Shown here: positions 21,051-30,134 of the stretch, in pieces
How the letters are laid out: each line of letters opens with the position of its first letter
Numbering within the stretch: position 1 is the first letter of the stretch
NCBI GenBank assembly: GCA_902607475.1
Contig: CACLKH010000007.1
Coordinates: forward strand, 1 to 43,062
DNA: 43,062 nucleotides
DNA from: an uncultured Alphaproteobacteria bacterium
GTDB taxonomy: Bacteria > Pseudomonadota > Alphaproteobacteria > GCA-002720895
Reading direction: 5' to 3'
Notes under the pieces: generated by a model
What the model was told of the DNA's origin: nothing
The model's input: only the letters and a program-made list of their open reading frames with translations
Database searches by the model: none
Translations under genes and position numbers: made by a program

Positions 21051-21123
21051 TGCCCCCTACGAGTTTCGAACTCGTGTTTTCGCGTTGAGAACGCGACGTC
21101 CTAGACCACTAGACGAAGGGGAC
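21051..21123 (-). tRNA. tRNA-Glu (CTC)
   Basis: Reverse complement GTCCCCTTCGTCTAGTGGTCTAGGACGTCGCGTTCTCAACGCGAAAACACGAGTTCGAAACTCGTAGGGGGC. GTCCCCT start is Glu-like; anticodon loop TTCTCAA gives CTC. Confidence 0.88.
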
Positions 21124-21197
21124 AGAATATTTAAGATTCAAGTATCCTATATTCTAAAAAAATTAGAAGAAAAATAAAAAAAATATATTTCAGGGAA

Positions 21198-21407
21198 TTA
21201 TATTTGTTTTATATTAACAGCACTTTGTCTACCATTTTCGTCTTCAACATCATATGATATTTTATCACCTTCATTGAGAACGGAAATGTTGGCTTTTTGC
21301 AAGGCAGTGATGTGTAAAAACATATCTTTCTCATCATCGTCTTGATCAATAAAACCATAGCCTTTTTTTGGATTAAACCATTTGACTTTGCCGGTTTTTG
21401 AACTCAT
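21198..21407 (-). CDS. Cold-shock domain protein
   Basis: GKVKWFNPKKGYGFIDQDDDEKDMFLHITALQKA...GDKISYDVEDENGRQSAVNI. Confidence 0.96.
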   Translation of the reverse strand: MSSKTGKVKWFNPKKGYGFIDQDDDEKDMFLHITALQKANISVLNEGDKISYDVEDENGRQSAVNIKQI

Positions 21408-21560
21408 GTAATCGTATCTCTATAGTAAAAAATTAATAAAGTAATAATTAAACCATTTAAGCAATAATTTAATTTAATGCAATACTTTTTAATTAAAAAA
21501 AGACTTTATTTTATTTAAAAAATTTTTGTTATTTTTCCGTATAGTTTGTAAGATATTTTA

Positions 21561-22724
21561 ATGGTTCTAAGAAGTGTAATTAGAAATTTTGTTAGATTAG
21601 AATCTTCAAGCGGTATAATTCTTCTTATCGCAGGAGTGATTGCTTTAATTTTAAGTAATTCAAATTTCGCTGATTGGTTCAATCATATTCTTCATTTAAA
21701 ATTAAATTTCGGGACTAACTTACCATTATTTTATAAATCTATCCAACATTGGGTAAATGATGGTTTGATGGTTATATTTTTTTTTGTAGTTGGTTTAGAA
21801 ATTAAAAGAGAATTCCTAGAAGGGGAACTTTCTATGCCATCACAAGCAATTTTACCAGTTATTGCTGCAGTGGGCGGCATGGCAGTTCCAGCAATCTTTT
21901 ATTTATTGTTTAATTTTAATGATTCTGAAACATTCCAAGGATGGGCTGTGCCTGCAGCAACTGACATTGCTTTTTCTTTAGGTGTTCTTAGTCTTCTTGG
22001 AAAAAGAGTTCCAATATCATTAAAAATTTTTTTAATGGCGCTTGCAATTATTGATGATTTAGGAGCTATTATAATTATAGCATTATTTTATAGTTCGGAT
22101 TTAGAACTACTTTCTTTATTTGTTGTTTTTTTTATTTTATTTTTTCTTTATCTGTGCAATAAAAAAAACTTACAAAATATTTGGATATATATTTTTCTTG
22201 GCTTCTTGCTTTGGATTTTTATTCAAAATGCAGGAATTCATGCAACCGTCTCAGGAGTTTTGTTAGCAATATTTCTCCCTCATGAAAAAACAAAACAAGG
22301 ATCTTTGCTTACTTGTGCTGAAAACAAACTTCATCCTTGGGTTGCTTATTTAATTATGCCATTGTTTGCTCTAACTAACGCAGGAGTTTATTTGGGTGAT
22401 GTATCTCTAGCATCTTTATCTAAGCCTGTTCCTCTGGGAATTATGACAGGGCTTTTTTTTGGCAAGCAAATTGGAGTTTTTTTTACAACTTTTTTATTAA
22501 TAAAAATGGGCTATGCAAGGCTACCTTCAGGTTCTAATTGGATTCAAATGTATGGTATTGCAGTATTAACCGGAATAGGATTTACGATGGCAATGTTTAT
22601 AAATTTTTTGGCATTTGATAGCGACATATATATAAATCAAGCCAAAATAGCAATCTTGATTGCTTCATTTGTGTCCGCAGTTTTAGGTTACATCTTACTT
22701 AATTTCAAGAGCAGCAGAAATTAA
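21561..22724 (+). CDS. nhaA: Na+/H+ antiporter NhaA
   Basis: IQHWVNDGLMVIFFFVVGLEIKREFLEGEL; AVPAATDIAFSLGVLSLLGKRVP; LAIIDDLGAIIIIALFY. Confidence 0.96.
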   Translation: MVLRSVIRNFVRLESSSGIILLIAGVIALILSNSNFADWFNHILHLKLNFGTNLPLFYKSIQHWVNDGLMVIFFFVVGLEIKREFLEGELSMPSQAILPVIAAVGGMAVPAIFYLLFNFNDSETFQGWAVPAATDIAFSLGVLSLLGKRVPISLKIFLMALAIIDDLGAIIIIALFYSSDLELLSLFVVFFILFFLYLCNKKNLQNIWIYIFLGFLLWIFIQNAGIHATVSGVLLAIFLPHEKTKQGSLLTCAENKLHPWVAYLIMPLFALTNAGVYLGDVSLASLSKPVPLGIMTGLFFGKQIGVFFTTFLLIKMGYARLPSGSNWIQMYGIAVLTGIGFTMAMFINFLAFDSDIYINQAKIAILIASFVSAVLGYILLNFKSSRN

Positions 22725-24302
22725 TTGCTTTGTATATTTCTGTTTAGGTGATTTAAATATTTGATTAGAATTCCCGCTTTCAACAACTTTACCATTTTTT
22801 AAAACAATTAATTGATGGGCAAGTGATCTCACAACTCTTAAATCATGGGAAATAAACACATAACCCAAATTATTTTCTTTTTGTAATTTTTTTAAAAGGT
22901 CAATAATTTGTGATTGAACAGATAAATCTAATGCAGATGTTGGTTCATCTAGAATAAGAAAACGTGGTTTTAAAACAATAGCTCTTGCTATTGCAATACG
23001 TTGCCTTTGACCCCCACTAAATTCATGAGGATAACGATTTATAATAGTTGTACCAAGTTCAACTTTTCTTAATGTATCTAAAATTAACTTTTCTCGCTCT
23101 ATTTTAGTTAGATCTTTCTTATGAATTTCTAATCCTTCCCCTATAATTTCTTTTATACTAAGCCTTGGTGATAAAGATCCGAATGGGTCCTGGAAAACGA
23201 CTTGAATCTCACTTCTTAATGGTTTCATTTGTTTAAAATCAAATTTATTAATACTTAATTTCTGTTTTTTTTGAAAAAAATTAATTTCTCCACTACTTTT
23301 TATTAATCTAAGAACAGCCATACCTAAAGTTGTCTTCCCTGACCCTGATTCCCCAACTATTCCTAATGTTTGTCCTTCAAAGACATTTATGTTTACTTTA
23401 TTGACGGCTTTTATAAAACCAGATGTTCTTTTTAAAAAACCTCTTTTTATTGGAAACCATACTTTTAATTCTTTTGTTGATAATAAAGGATTTTTACTTT
23501 TAATTTTAACGGGTTTTCCTTTTGGTTCTGAGGCTAGAAGTTTTTTAGTATAGATATGTTTAGGTTTAGAAAAAATTAATTTTGTTTTTCCAGATTCAAC
23601 AATTTTTCCATCTGTCATAACAACGACTTTGTCTGTTATATTTTTAACTATTGTTAAATCATGAGTGATTACTATTAAACTCATTTTTAATTTAGTTTGT
23701 AATTTTTTTAATAAGTTTAAAATTTGTGCTTGAATAGTTACATCTAAAGCAGTAGTTGGCTCGTCAGCAATTAATAAATCTGGATCATTTGCAAGGGCCA
23801 TTGCAATCATAACTCTTTGTTTTTGACCACCTGATAATTGGTGCGGGTAATCTTTTAATCTATTTTTTCCATCTTTAAAACCTACTAAATCTAAAAGTTC
23901 TATAGTTTTATCTTCAGCTTCTTTATTGGACAATTTTTTATGTAAGAAAAGTACTTCAGTTATTTGTTTTTTGATGTTATGGAGTGGATTAAGAGAGGTC
24001 ATAGGTTCTTGGAAGATCATAGATATATGGTTTCCTCTAATTTTTTGTAATTCTTCTTCATTTGATTTTAAAATATTCTTATTTTTATAAAAAATTTCAC
24101 CTGATGGATGAAAAGCTTTTGGATAAGGTAATAATTTGAGAACTGAAAGAGCCGTAACAGATTTACCACTTCCTGATTCTCCAACAATTCCAAGCGCTTC
24201 TCCTTTTGCAACATTTAAAGAAATATTTTTTACTGCTTTAGTAATTTTATTTTCAACATTAAAAGAAACTGATAAATTTTTTATTTTTAAAAGATTATCC
24301 AT
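22695..24302 (-). CDS. yejF: Dipeptide/microcin C-type ABC transporter, fused double ATPase (YejF-like)
   Basis: Two Walker A (GESGSGKS, GESGSGKT) and two signature motifs (LSGGQKQR, FSGGQRQR). Confidence 0.93.
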   Translation of the reverse strand: MDNLLKIKNLSVSFNVENKITKAVKNISLNVAKGEALGIVGESGSGKSVTALSVLKLLPYPKAFHPSGEIFYKNKNILKSNEEELQKIRGNHISMIFQEPMTSLNPLHNIKKQITEVLFLHKKLSNKEAEDKTIELLDLVGFKDGKNRLKDYPHQLSGGQKQRVMIAMALANDPDLLIADEPTTALDVTIQAQILNLLKKLQTKLKMSLIVITHDLTIVKNITDKVVVMTDGKIVESGKTKLIFSKPKHIYTKKLLASEPKGKPVKIKSKNPLLSTKELKVWFPIKRGFLKRTSGFIKAVNKVNINVFEGQTLGIVGESGSGKTTLGMAVLRLIKSSGEINFFQKKQKLSINKFDFKQMKPLRSEIQVVFQDPFGSLSPRLSIKEIIGEGLEIHKKDLTKIEREKLILDTLRKVELGTTIINRYPHEFSGGQRQRIAIARAIVLKPRFLILDEPTSALDLSVQSQIIDLLKKLQKENNLGYVFISHDLRVVRSLAHQLIVLKNGKVVESGNSNQIFKSPKQKYTKQLISAALEIK

Positions 24303-24308
24303 TATTCA

Positions 24309-25352
24309 TTAATTCCTTTGTTCTAAATATTTTTTTGGGTCAAAAGCATCACGAACTGCTTCACCAACAAAAATTAACAAACTAAGCATAACTCCCAAAG
24401 TTATAAATACAGTAATGCCTAACCAAGGAGCATTTAAATTTGCTTTTCCTTGTGCTAATAATTCTCCTAAGCTTGGAGATCCAGGAGGCAACCCAAACCC
24501 TAGAAAATCTAGGCTTGTCAGTGTAGTAATTGATCCATTTAAAATAAAAGGTAAAAAAGTTAAAGTTGCAACCATTGCATTTGGAAGTATGTGTCTTTTC
24601 ATTATTGTTAGATTGCCTAGTCCCAGTGCACGAGCTGCATGGACATATTCAAAGTTTCTCGTTCTAAGAAATTCTGCTCTTACTACACCAACCAAAGACA
24701 TCCATGAAAATAACAACATAATTCCCAAGAGCCAAAAAATATTTGGTTCTACAATACTTGCTAGGATTATTAATATATATAAGACTGGTAATCCAGACCA
24801 GATCTCAATAATTCTTTGAAATATAAGATCTGTTATACCACCAAAGAAACCTTGAACTGCACCAGCCGCAATACCAATTACGGAACTAAAAAGTGTTAAT
24901 GATAAGCCAAATAAAACACTTATGCGAAAACCATAAATCAACCTGGCTAATACATCTCGGCCCTGATCATCGGTGCCAAGTAAATTTTCTGTGTCAGGAG
25001 CAGAGGGCGCGGGAGTTGGAATTAAATAATTAATAGTATCATGTGAATAGGGAATTATTGGCCATATCATCCAGCCATCATTTTTTATTTTTTCTTTTAT
25101 ATAGGGGTCTTTATAATCAGCATAAGTTTCAAAATCACCATCGAAAGTTTTTTCTGTATAATTTTTAAAAATCGGAAAATAAAAAGAATTATCATATTTT
25201 ACTAGTAGAGGCTTATCGTTTGATATAAATTCTGCAAAAAGAGTGAAAAAGAATAAAAATAAAAAGATTTTAAAAGATCTGTAACCTCTCTTATTAGACT
25301 TAAAATTTTGAAGTCTTCTGTAATTTATTTCGGATATATTAAAACCAAGCAT
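24309..25352 (-). CDS. yejE: ABC transporter permease (YejE-like)
   Basis: LLGTDDQGRDVLARLIYGFRISVLFGL; follows yejB in the operon. Confidence 0.92.
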   Translation of the reverse strand: MLGFNISEINYRRLQNFKSNKRGYRSFKIFLFLFFFTLFAEFISNDKPLLVKYDNSFYFPIFKNYTEKTFDGDFETYADYKDPYIKEKIKNDGWMIWPIIPYSHDTINYLIPTPAPSAPDTENLLGTDDQGRDVLARLIYGFRISVLFGLSLTLFSSVIGIAAGAVQGFFGGITDLIFQRIIEIWSGLPVLYILIILASIVEPNIFWLLGIMLLFSWMSLVGVVRAEFLRTRNFEYVHAARALGLGNLTIMKRHILPNAMVATLTFLPFILNGSITTLTSLDFLGFGLPPGSPSLGELLAQGKANLNAPWLGITVFITLGVMLSLLIFVGEAVRDAFDPKKYLEQRN

Positions 25353-25354
25353 TA

Positions 25355-26470
25355 TTAAGTATCCCTTGTTTCAAAATCAATTCGAGGATCAATTACAACA
25401 TAAGTTAAATCAGTGATTAAATGTAAAATTAGTCCGAACAAGGTGAAGATGAATAAGGTTCCAAACACGACTGGGTAGTCTCTATTTAAAACTGATTCAT
25501 ACCCAAGAAGACCAAGACCATCAAGTGAAAATATAACTTCTATAAGTAAAGCTCCAGTAAAGAGCACAGATATAAATGCAGCGGGGAAACCAGCTATCAC
25601 TATTAACATAGCATTTCTAAAAACATGCCCGTATAAAACTTTTTTCTCTGAAAGGCCTTTTGCTTTTGCAGTAGATACATATAATTTACTAATTTCATCC
25701 ATAAAAGAATTTTTAGTAAGCATAGTAAGTGTTGCAAAACCTGCAATGACCAGACTTGCGACAGGTAGAGTTATATGCCACAAATAATCTAGAATTTTTT
25801 CAAACCAATTTAAACTTTCCCAATTACTTGAAATTAAACCTCGTAATGGGAAAATGTCTAAGAAACTTCCTCCGGCTAAAAAGACAACTAAGGCTATAGC
25901 AAATAAAAACGAGGGAATAGCATACCCAATTATAATTGCTGTACTTGTCCAGATATCAAATTCAGAACCATCTCTGACAGCTTTTCTAATACCAAGTGGA
26001 ATTGAAATTAAATAAACAATTAAAGTTGTCCAAAGGCCTAGAGAAATAGAAACTGGCATTTTTTCAATTATAAGATCAATTACTTTTTTTCCTTTGAAAT
26101 AACTTTCACCAAAATCAAATTTTAGATAATTTTTTAACATGATAAAGAAACGTTCATGTGCAGGTTTATCAAAACCATAATATTTTTCTAATTCAGCAAT
26201 AAATTCCGGATCAAGACCTTGAGATCCTCTATACTTGCTAGATGCATCACTAGACTGATTTGTTTGAATTCCTGTACTTTGTGAAGAAACATCACCTTTA
26301 TCAGTTCCAGCAATTCTAGAAGTAGAATCTATATTATGTCCTTTGATTTGAGAAATTATTTGCTCTACGGGACCACCAGGTGCTGCTTGTACAATTATGA
26401 AGTTTATAAGCAGTATACCTAGTAGAGTAGGAATAATCAGTAAAAGCCTTCTTATGATATAAGACAACAT
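25355..26470 (-). CDS. yejB: ABC transporter permease (YejB-like)
   Basis: [39 protein letters not shown]...[29 protein letters not shown]. Confidence 0.93.
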   Translation of the reverse strand: MLSYIIRRLLLIIPTLLGILLINFIIVQAAPGGPVEQIISQIKGHNIDSTSRIAGTDKGDVSSQSTGIQTNQSSDASSKYRGSQGLDPEFIAELEKYYGFDKPAHERFFIMLKNYLKFDFGESYFKGKKVIDLIIEKMPVSISLGLWTTLIVYLISIPLGIRKAVRDGSEFDIWTSTAIIIGYAIPSFLFAIALVVFLAGGSFLDIFPLRGLISSNWESLNWFEKILDYLWHITLPVASLVIAGFATLTMLTKNSFMDEISKLYVSTAKAKGLSEKKVLYGHVFRNAMLIVIAGFPAAFISVLFTGALLIEVIFSLDGLGLLGYESVLNRDYPVVFGTLFIFTLFGLILHLITDLTYVVIDPRIDFETRDT

Positions 26471-26485
26471 ATATAAATAATTATA

Positions 26486-28300
26486 TTATTTTATTACAGT
26501 TTCTAATAGTTTAACCCTCTTACTATCGTACCACCAGGTATCTATTCCCAAATCATATTTTGGTTTTATTTTGGGTTGTCCGAATTTATCCCAATAAGCA
26601 ATCCTAAAATTTTGTATGTGCCAATGGGGTACAACATAATATCCAAATAATAAAAATCTATCTAGAGCTTTAGTAGCAGATATTAAATCTTCTCTATTTT
26701 TAGCAGCAATTATTTTATCAATTAAAAAATCGACAGCAGGGCTAGATACACCTGAATAATTTCTGCTTCCATTTATTGTAGCAGAAGTAGAATTCCAAAA
26801 GTCTCTTTGTTCATTACCAGGGCTTAGACTTTGCCCTAGGCTTATAACAGTCATATCAAATGAAAAAGATTCGAGTCTTCTTTCGTATTGAGCACTATCA
26901 ACTGTTCTTACTTTTGCTTCTATACCAATTTTTTTTAAGTTTCTAGCGTATGGTAAAGCAATCCTTTCAAATTCAGGACTAACTAAAAGTATTGTAAATT
27001 TTAATGGCATGCCAGTTTCTTTATTTATTCTTTTACCATCTTTAATAATCCAGCCGGCGTCATAAAGCAATTTATCCGCAATTCTTAAATTCTTTCTTAC
27101 ATCACCCGAACCATTATTTATAGGATTTTCATAAATTGTATTAAAAATTTCATTTGGTAATTGATTTTTAAATGAATCTAATAATTCTAATTCTTCTTTA
27201 GATGGCAGATCTGACGAAGCCAAGTCAGAATTTGAAAAGAAGCTAGATGTTCTTTTATATTGGTCAAAAAATAATATTTTATTAGTCCATTCAAAATCAA
27301 ATGCGTAATTAAGAGCTTTTCTAACAACACGATCTTTAAAAATTTCTTTTCTTGTATTTATGAAGAAACCTTGCATTCCTGTTGGAATTTCATGTTTCAC
27401 TGACTCTTTTTTTACATGACCATTTTCTATTGCATTAAAATTATAAGCATTGGCCCATCTTTTTGCTTGGTTTTCTTGTCTAAAATCATAGTCTCCACTT
27501 TTAAACGCTTCTAATGCAACTGTAGCATCACGAAAGTATTCTATTATTACTTTTTGAAAATTAAACCTTCCCTTATTAACTGAAAGATTTTTTCCCCAAT
27601 AATCATCTACTCTTTCAAATTCAATTGTTCTTCCTGCTTTAAAATTTTTTACTCGGTAGGGTCCAGATCCAACAGGATTTTCTAATAAAATATCTTCAAA
27701 TTTATCTTCCCAATATTTTTTGGACAATATTTTCATTTGTCCTATGATTAATGGAAGTTCTAAATTACGCTCACCTTGAAAAATAAATTTTACCTCATTA
27801 TCACTAATTTTTTCTGCAGTTTTAACATTTCCATAATAAAATTTAAAGAAAGGATGTCCTTTTTCTTTTAATGTATTCAAAGTCCAAATAACATCTTCTA
27901 CTCTAATCGGATTTCCGTCATGAAATTTAGCCTCTTTTCTAATTTTGAAGATTACCCAAGATCTATCTTCAGGAACACTTATGGACTCAGCTACTAAACC
28001 GTACATTGTGAAAGGTTCATCAAAGGATTGTATTAATAAACTGTCATGAACTTGAGATAAATTTACAACAGGGCTTCCTTTTAAAATAAAATTATTTAGA
28101 GTGTCAAAACTTCCAATTTGATGAAGTTTAATTGACCCACCTTTTGGAGCATCAAAATTTACATAATTAAAATGTTTGAAATCTGCATTATATTTTGGTA
28201 TTCCATGCATGCTGATCGCATGAGCATTTTCTAATTTTTCAATTGCAAAACTATTAGAAAAAAATAAAAAAAATATATAAAAACTCAAAAAAATTTTCAT
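26486..28300 (-). CDS. yejA: Peptide ABC transporter, extracellular solute-binding protein (YejA-like)
   Basis: N-terminal signal peptide; AHAISMHGIPKYNADFKHFNYVNFDAPKGGSIKL; SBP_bac_5-type sequence. Confidence 0.92.
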   Translation of the reverse strand: MKIFLSFYIFFLFFSNSFAIEKLENAHAISMHGIPKYNADFKHFNYVNFDAPKGGSIKLHQIGSFDTLNNFILKGSPVVNLSQVHDSLLIQSFDEPFTMYGLVAESISVPEDRSWVIFKIRKEAKFHDGNPIRVEDVIWTLNTLKEKGHPFFKFYYGNVKTAEKISDNEVKFIFQGERNLELPLIIGQMKILSKKYWEDKFEDILLENPVGSGPYRVKNFKAGRTIEFERVDDYWGKNLSVNKGRFNFQKVIIEYFRDATVALEAFKSGDYDFRQENQAKRWANAYNFNAIENGHVKKESVKHEIPTGMQGFFINTRKEIFKDRVVRKALNYAFDFEWTNKILFFDQYKRTSSFFSNSDLASSDLPSKEELELLDSFKNQLPNEIFNTIYENPINNGSGDVRKNLRIADKLLYDAGWIIKDGKRINKETGMPLKFTILLVSPEFERIALPYARNLKKIGIEAKVRTVDSAQYERRLESFSFDMTVISLGQSLSPGNEQRDFWNSTSATINGSRNYSGVSSPAVDFLIDKIIAAKNREDLISATKALDRFLLFGYYVVPHWHIQNFRIAYWDKFGQPKIKPKYDLGIDTWWYDSKRVKLLETVIK

Positions 28301-29079
28301 TTTATTTTTTGAATTATTTTTAGAAGTTGTTTATGAATTTTAGGATCACCTGCGGCTAAAATTCTTCCGTCACTATCTAGATTTAAATCATTTCCATTCC
28401 AGTCTGTAAATTTCCCCCCAGCTCCTGAAATAATAGCTACGCTTGCTATATAATCATAAGGTTTAAGATTGGCTTCTAATAAAACATCAACAAAACCTAA
28501 AGCCATTAATCCATGAGCATAACAATCTGCGCCGAACAGTGTTTCACCTATTTTAGCTCTTACACCTTTGTATACTCTTTGATTTTTTCCTATAAACATC
28601 AAAGGAGAGGTTGAGTACATTTTTGACCCTTTTAGTTTTTTACAATTTCTTGTTTTAACTTTTACATTATTATATCTTGTTTCATTATTTGCTATTCCCA
28701 CCCAACGTTCTTTTAAGATTGGTTGGTTTAAAATTCCAAGATATGGTTTATTATTTTTCATTAATCCTATTAAAGTTCCGAAAAGAGGTTTACCAGTAAC
28801 AAATGATTTTGTTCCATCTAACGGATCAATTACCCATGTATATTCGTTATTTACATTAAGTTTACCAGTTTCCTCTCCAAAAAACCCACATTCTGGAGCT
28901 TTTTTTGTAATTAAATCGCGAATCTTTTTTTCAGATTCTTTATCTGCTTTTGTTACAGGAGTATTGTCAGGTTTTACTTCAATTTTAATTTTTTTTCGAA
29001 AATATTTACTTATTATTCTTCCACTAACATCTGCACATTCATTTGCTAATTTTAAGTATTTGTTTTCTAAATTTTTCAT
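28297..29079 (-). CDS. hisN: Inositol monophosphatase family, probable histidinol-phosphatase HisN (start trimmed from the 29190 ORF)
   Basis: DNTPVTKADKESEKKIRDLI, GFFGEETG, WVIDPLDGTKSFVTGKPLFGTLIGL. In-frame ATG at 29079 gives MKNLENKYLKLANECADVSG; the longer ORF overlaps pheA. Confidence 0.85.
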   Translation of the reverse strand: MKNLENKYLKLANECADVSGRIISKYFRKKIKIEVKPDNTPVTKADKESEKKIRDLITKKAPECGFFGEETGKLNVNNEYTWVIDPLDGTKSFVTGKPLFGTLIGLMKNNKPYLGILNQPILKERWVGIANNETRYNNVKVKTRNCKKLKGSKMYSTSPLMFIGKNQRVYKGVRAKIGETLFGADCYAHGLMALGFVDVLLEANLKPYDYIASVAIISGAGGKFTDWNGNDLNLDSDGRILAAGDPKIHKQLLKIIQKIK

Positions 29080-29154
29080 ATATTTTGTAATAATTAATTT
29101 AAAATTTAAAAATCCATAATATATATATAGCTTCGAAAAAACTAAGGAAAATTT

Positions 29155-29997
29155 ATGAATATTAAAAATATAAAAACAGTTTCTTTTCAAGGCATAGAAG
29201 GTGCTAATTCACATTTAGCCTGTAAAGAATTATTTCCTAAAGCTAAAATTATACCATGTGAAACATTCGAAGAGGTATTTGAAAGTGTAACAACAAATAA
29301 GTCTAATATAGGATTAATTCCAGTAGAAAATTCTGTTGCAGGAAGAGTTGCTGAAATTCACACTTTGATGCATAAAACTCCTTTGAAAATTGTAGGAGAA
29401 TATTTTATGAAAGTAGAATTACACTTATTGGGTGTTAAAAAAATTAAAATTAATCAGGTTAAAAATGTAAGAAGCCATATACATGCCTTATCACAGTGCA
29501 GAAAATTTATAAAAAAAAATAAAATAAAAATGATTGTTACTCCTGATACTGCTTTAGCTGCTAAAGAAGTTAGTGAAGAAAATAATCCTACAGAATCAGC
29601 AATTGCATCGAAACTTGCTGGTAAAATTTATAATTTAAAAATTTTAAAAAAAAATGTTGAAGATAGTTTTCAAAATATAACTCGTTTTATACTACTTCAA
29701 AAAAAACAAATAAAAGTAAATTCTTCTAAAGGAAAAATTTTAACAAGTTTAATTTTTGCAGTTAATAATGTTCCAGCAGCTTTACACAAGGCACTTGGGT
29801 GTTTTGCAATTAATAATGTAAATATGACAAAATTGGAGTCCTATGTTAATGAAACATTTAAACAAGCAGAGTTTTATGTTGATATAGAAGGAGATACTAA
29901 AGACTTTAATGTAGCTTCTGCACTTAAGGAAATAAAAGAATACACAAGGTTTGTAAGAATTCTTGGTACATATTACGCAGATAGATTTCGAAAATAA
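29155..29997 (+). CDS. pheA: Prephenate dehydratase with ACT domain
   Basis: VSFQGIEGANSHLACKELFP...GLIPVENSVAGRVAEIHTLM...NVNMTKLESYVNETFKQAEFYVDIEG. Confidence 0.94.
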   Translation: MNIKNIKTVSFQGIEGANSHLACKELFPKAKIIPCETFEEVFESVTTNKSNIGLIPVENSVAGRVAEIHTLMHKTPLKIVGEYFMKVELHLLGVKKIKINQVKNVRSHIHALSQCRKFIKKNKIKMIVTPDTALAAKEVSEENNPTESAIASKLAGKIYNLKILKKNVEDSFQNITRFILLQKKQIKVNSSKGKILTSLIFAVNNVPAALHKALGCFAINNVNMTKLESYVNETFKQAEFYVDIEGDTKDFNVASALKEIKEYTRFVRILGTYYADRFRK

Positions 29998-30027
29998 TTT
30001 TTTTTTTAATAAATTCTTTACTTCTGC

Positions 30028-30033
30028 TATAAT
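30028..30033 (+). promoter_or_regulatory. Candidate -10 element (TATAAT) for SRP RNA
   Basis: Perfect TATAAT just upstream of the GGGGAG helix start; no clear -35 element. Confidence 0.55.
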
Positions 30034-30036
30034 AAT

Positions 30037-30116
30037 CTGGGGAGGACGCTATTATTAGTTAATCGAGTCAGACGGGGAACCGAGCAGCTCTACCTAGTAA
30101 TTGTGGGTCTCCCCTA
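30037..30116 (+). ncRNA. ffs: Bacterial small SRP RNA (4.5S)
   Basis: GTCAGACGGGGAACCGAGCAGC matches the conserved SRP helix 8 (GUCAG...GGAA...AGCAG); terminal helix GGGGAG/CTCCCC; upstream of dnaX. Confidence 0.9.
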
Positions 30117-30134
30117 TTTATAAAATATAAAAAA

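Noticed and set aside
24415-24819. 134-aa plus-strand ORF antisense to yejE
   Set aside because: Shadow ORF; yejE is conserved and in a clear operon.
29080-29190. N-terminal extension of the hisN ORF (MKRNCFYIFNIHKF...)
   Set aside because: Overlaps the divergent pheA start; an in-frame ATG at 29079 gives the expected family N-terminus.
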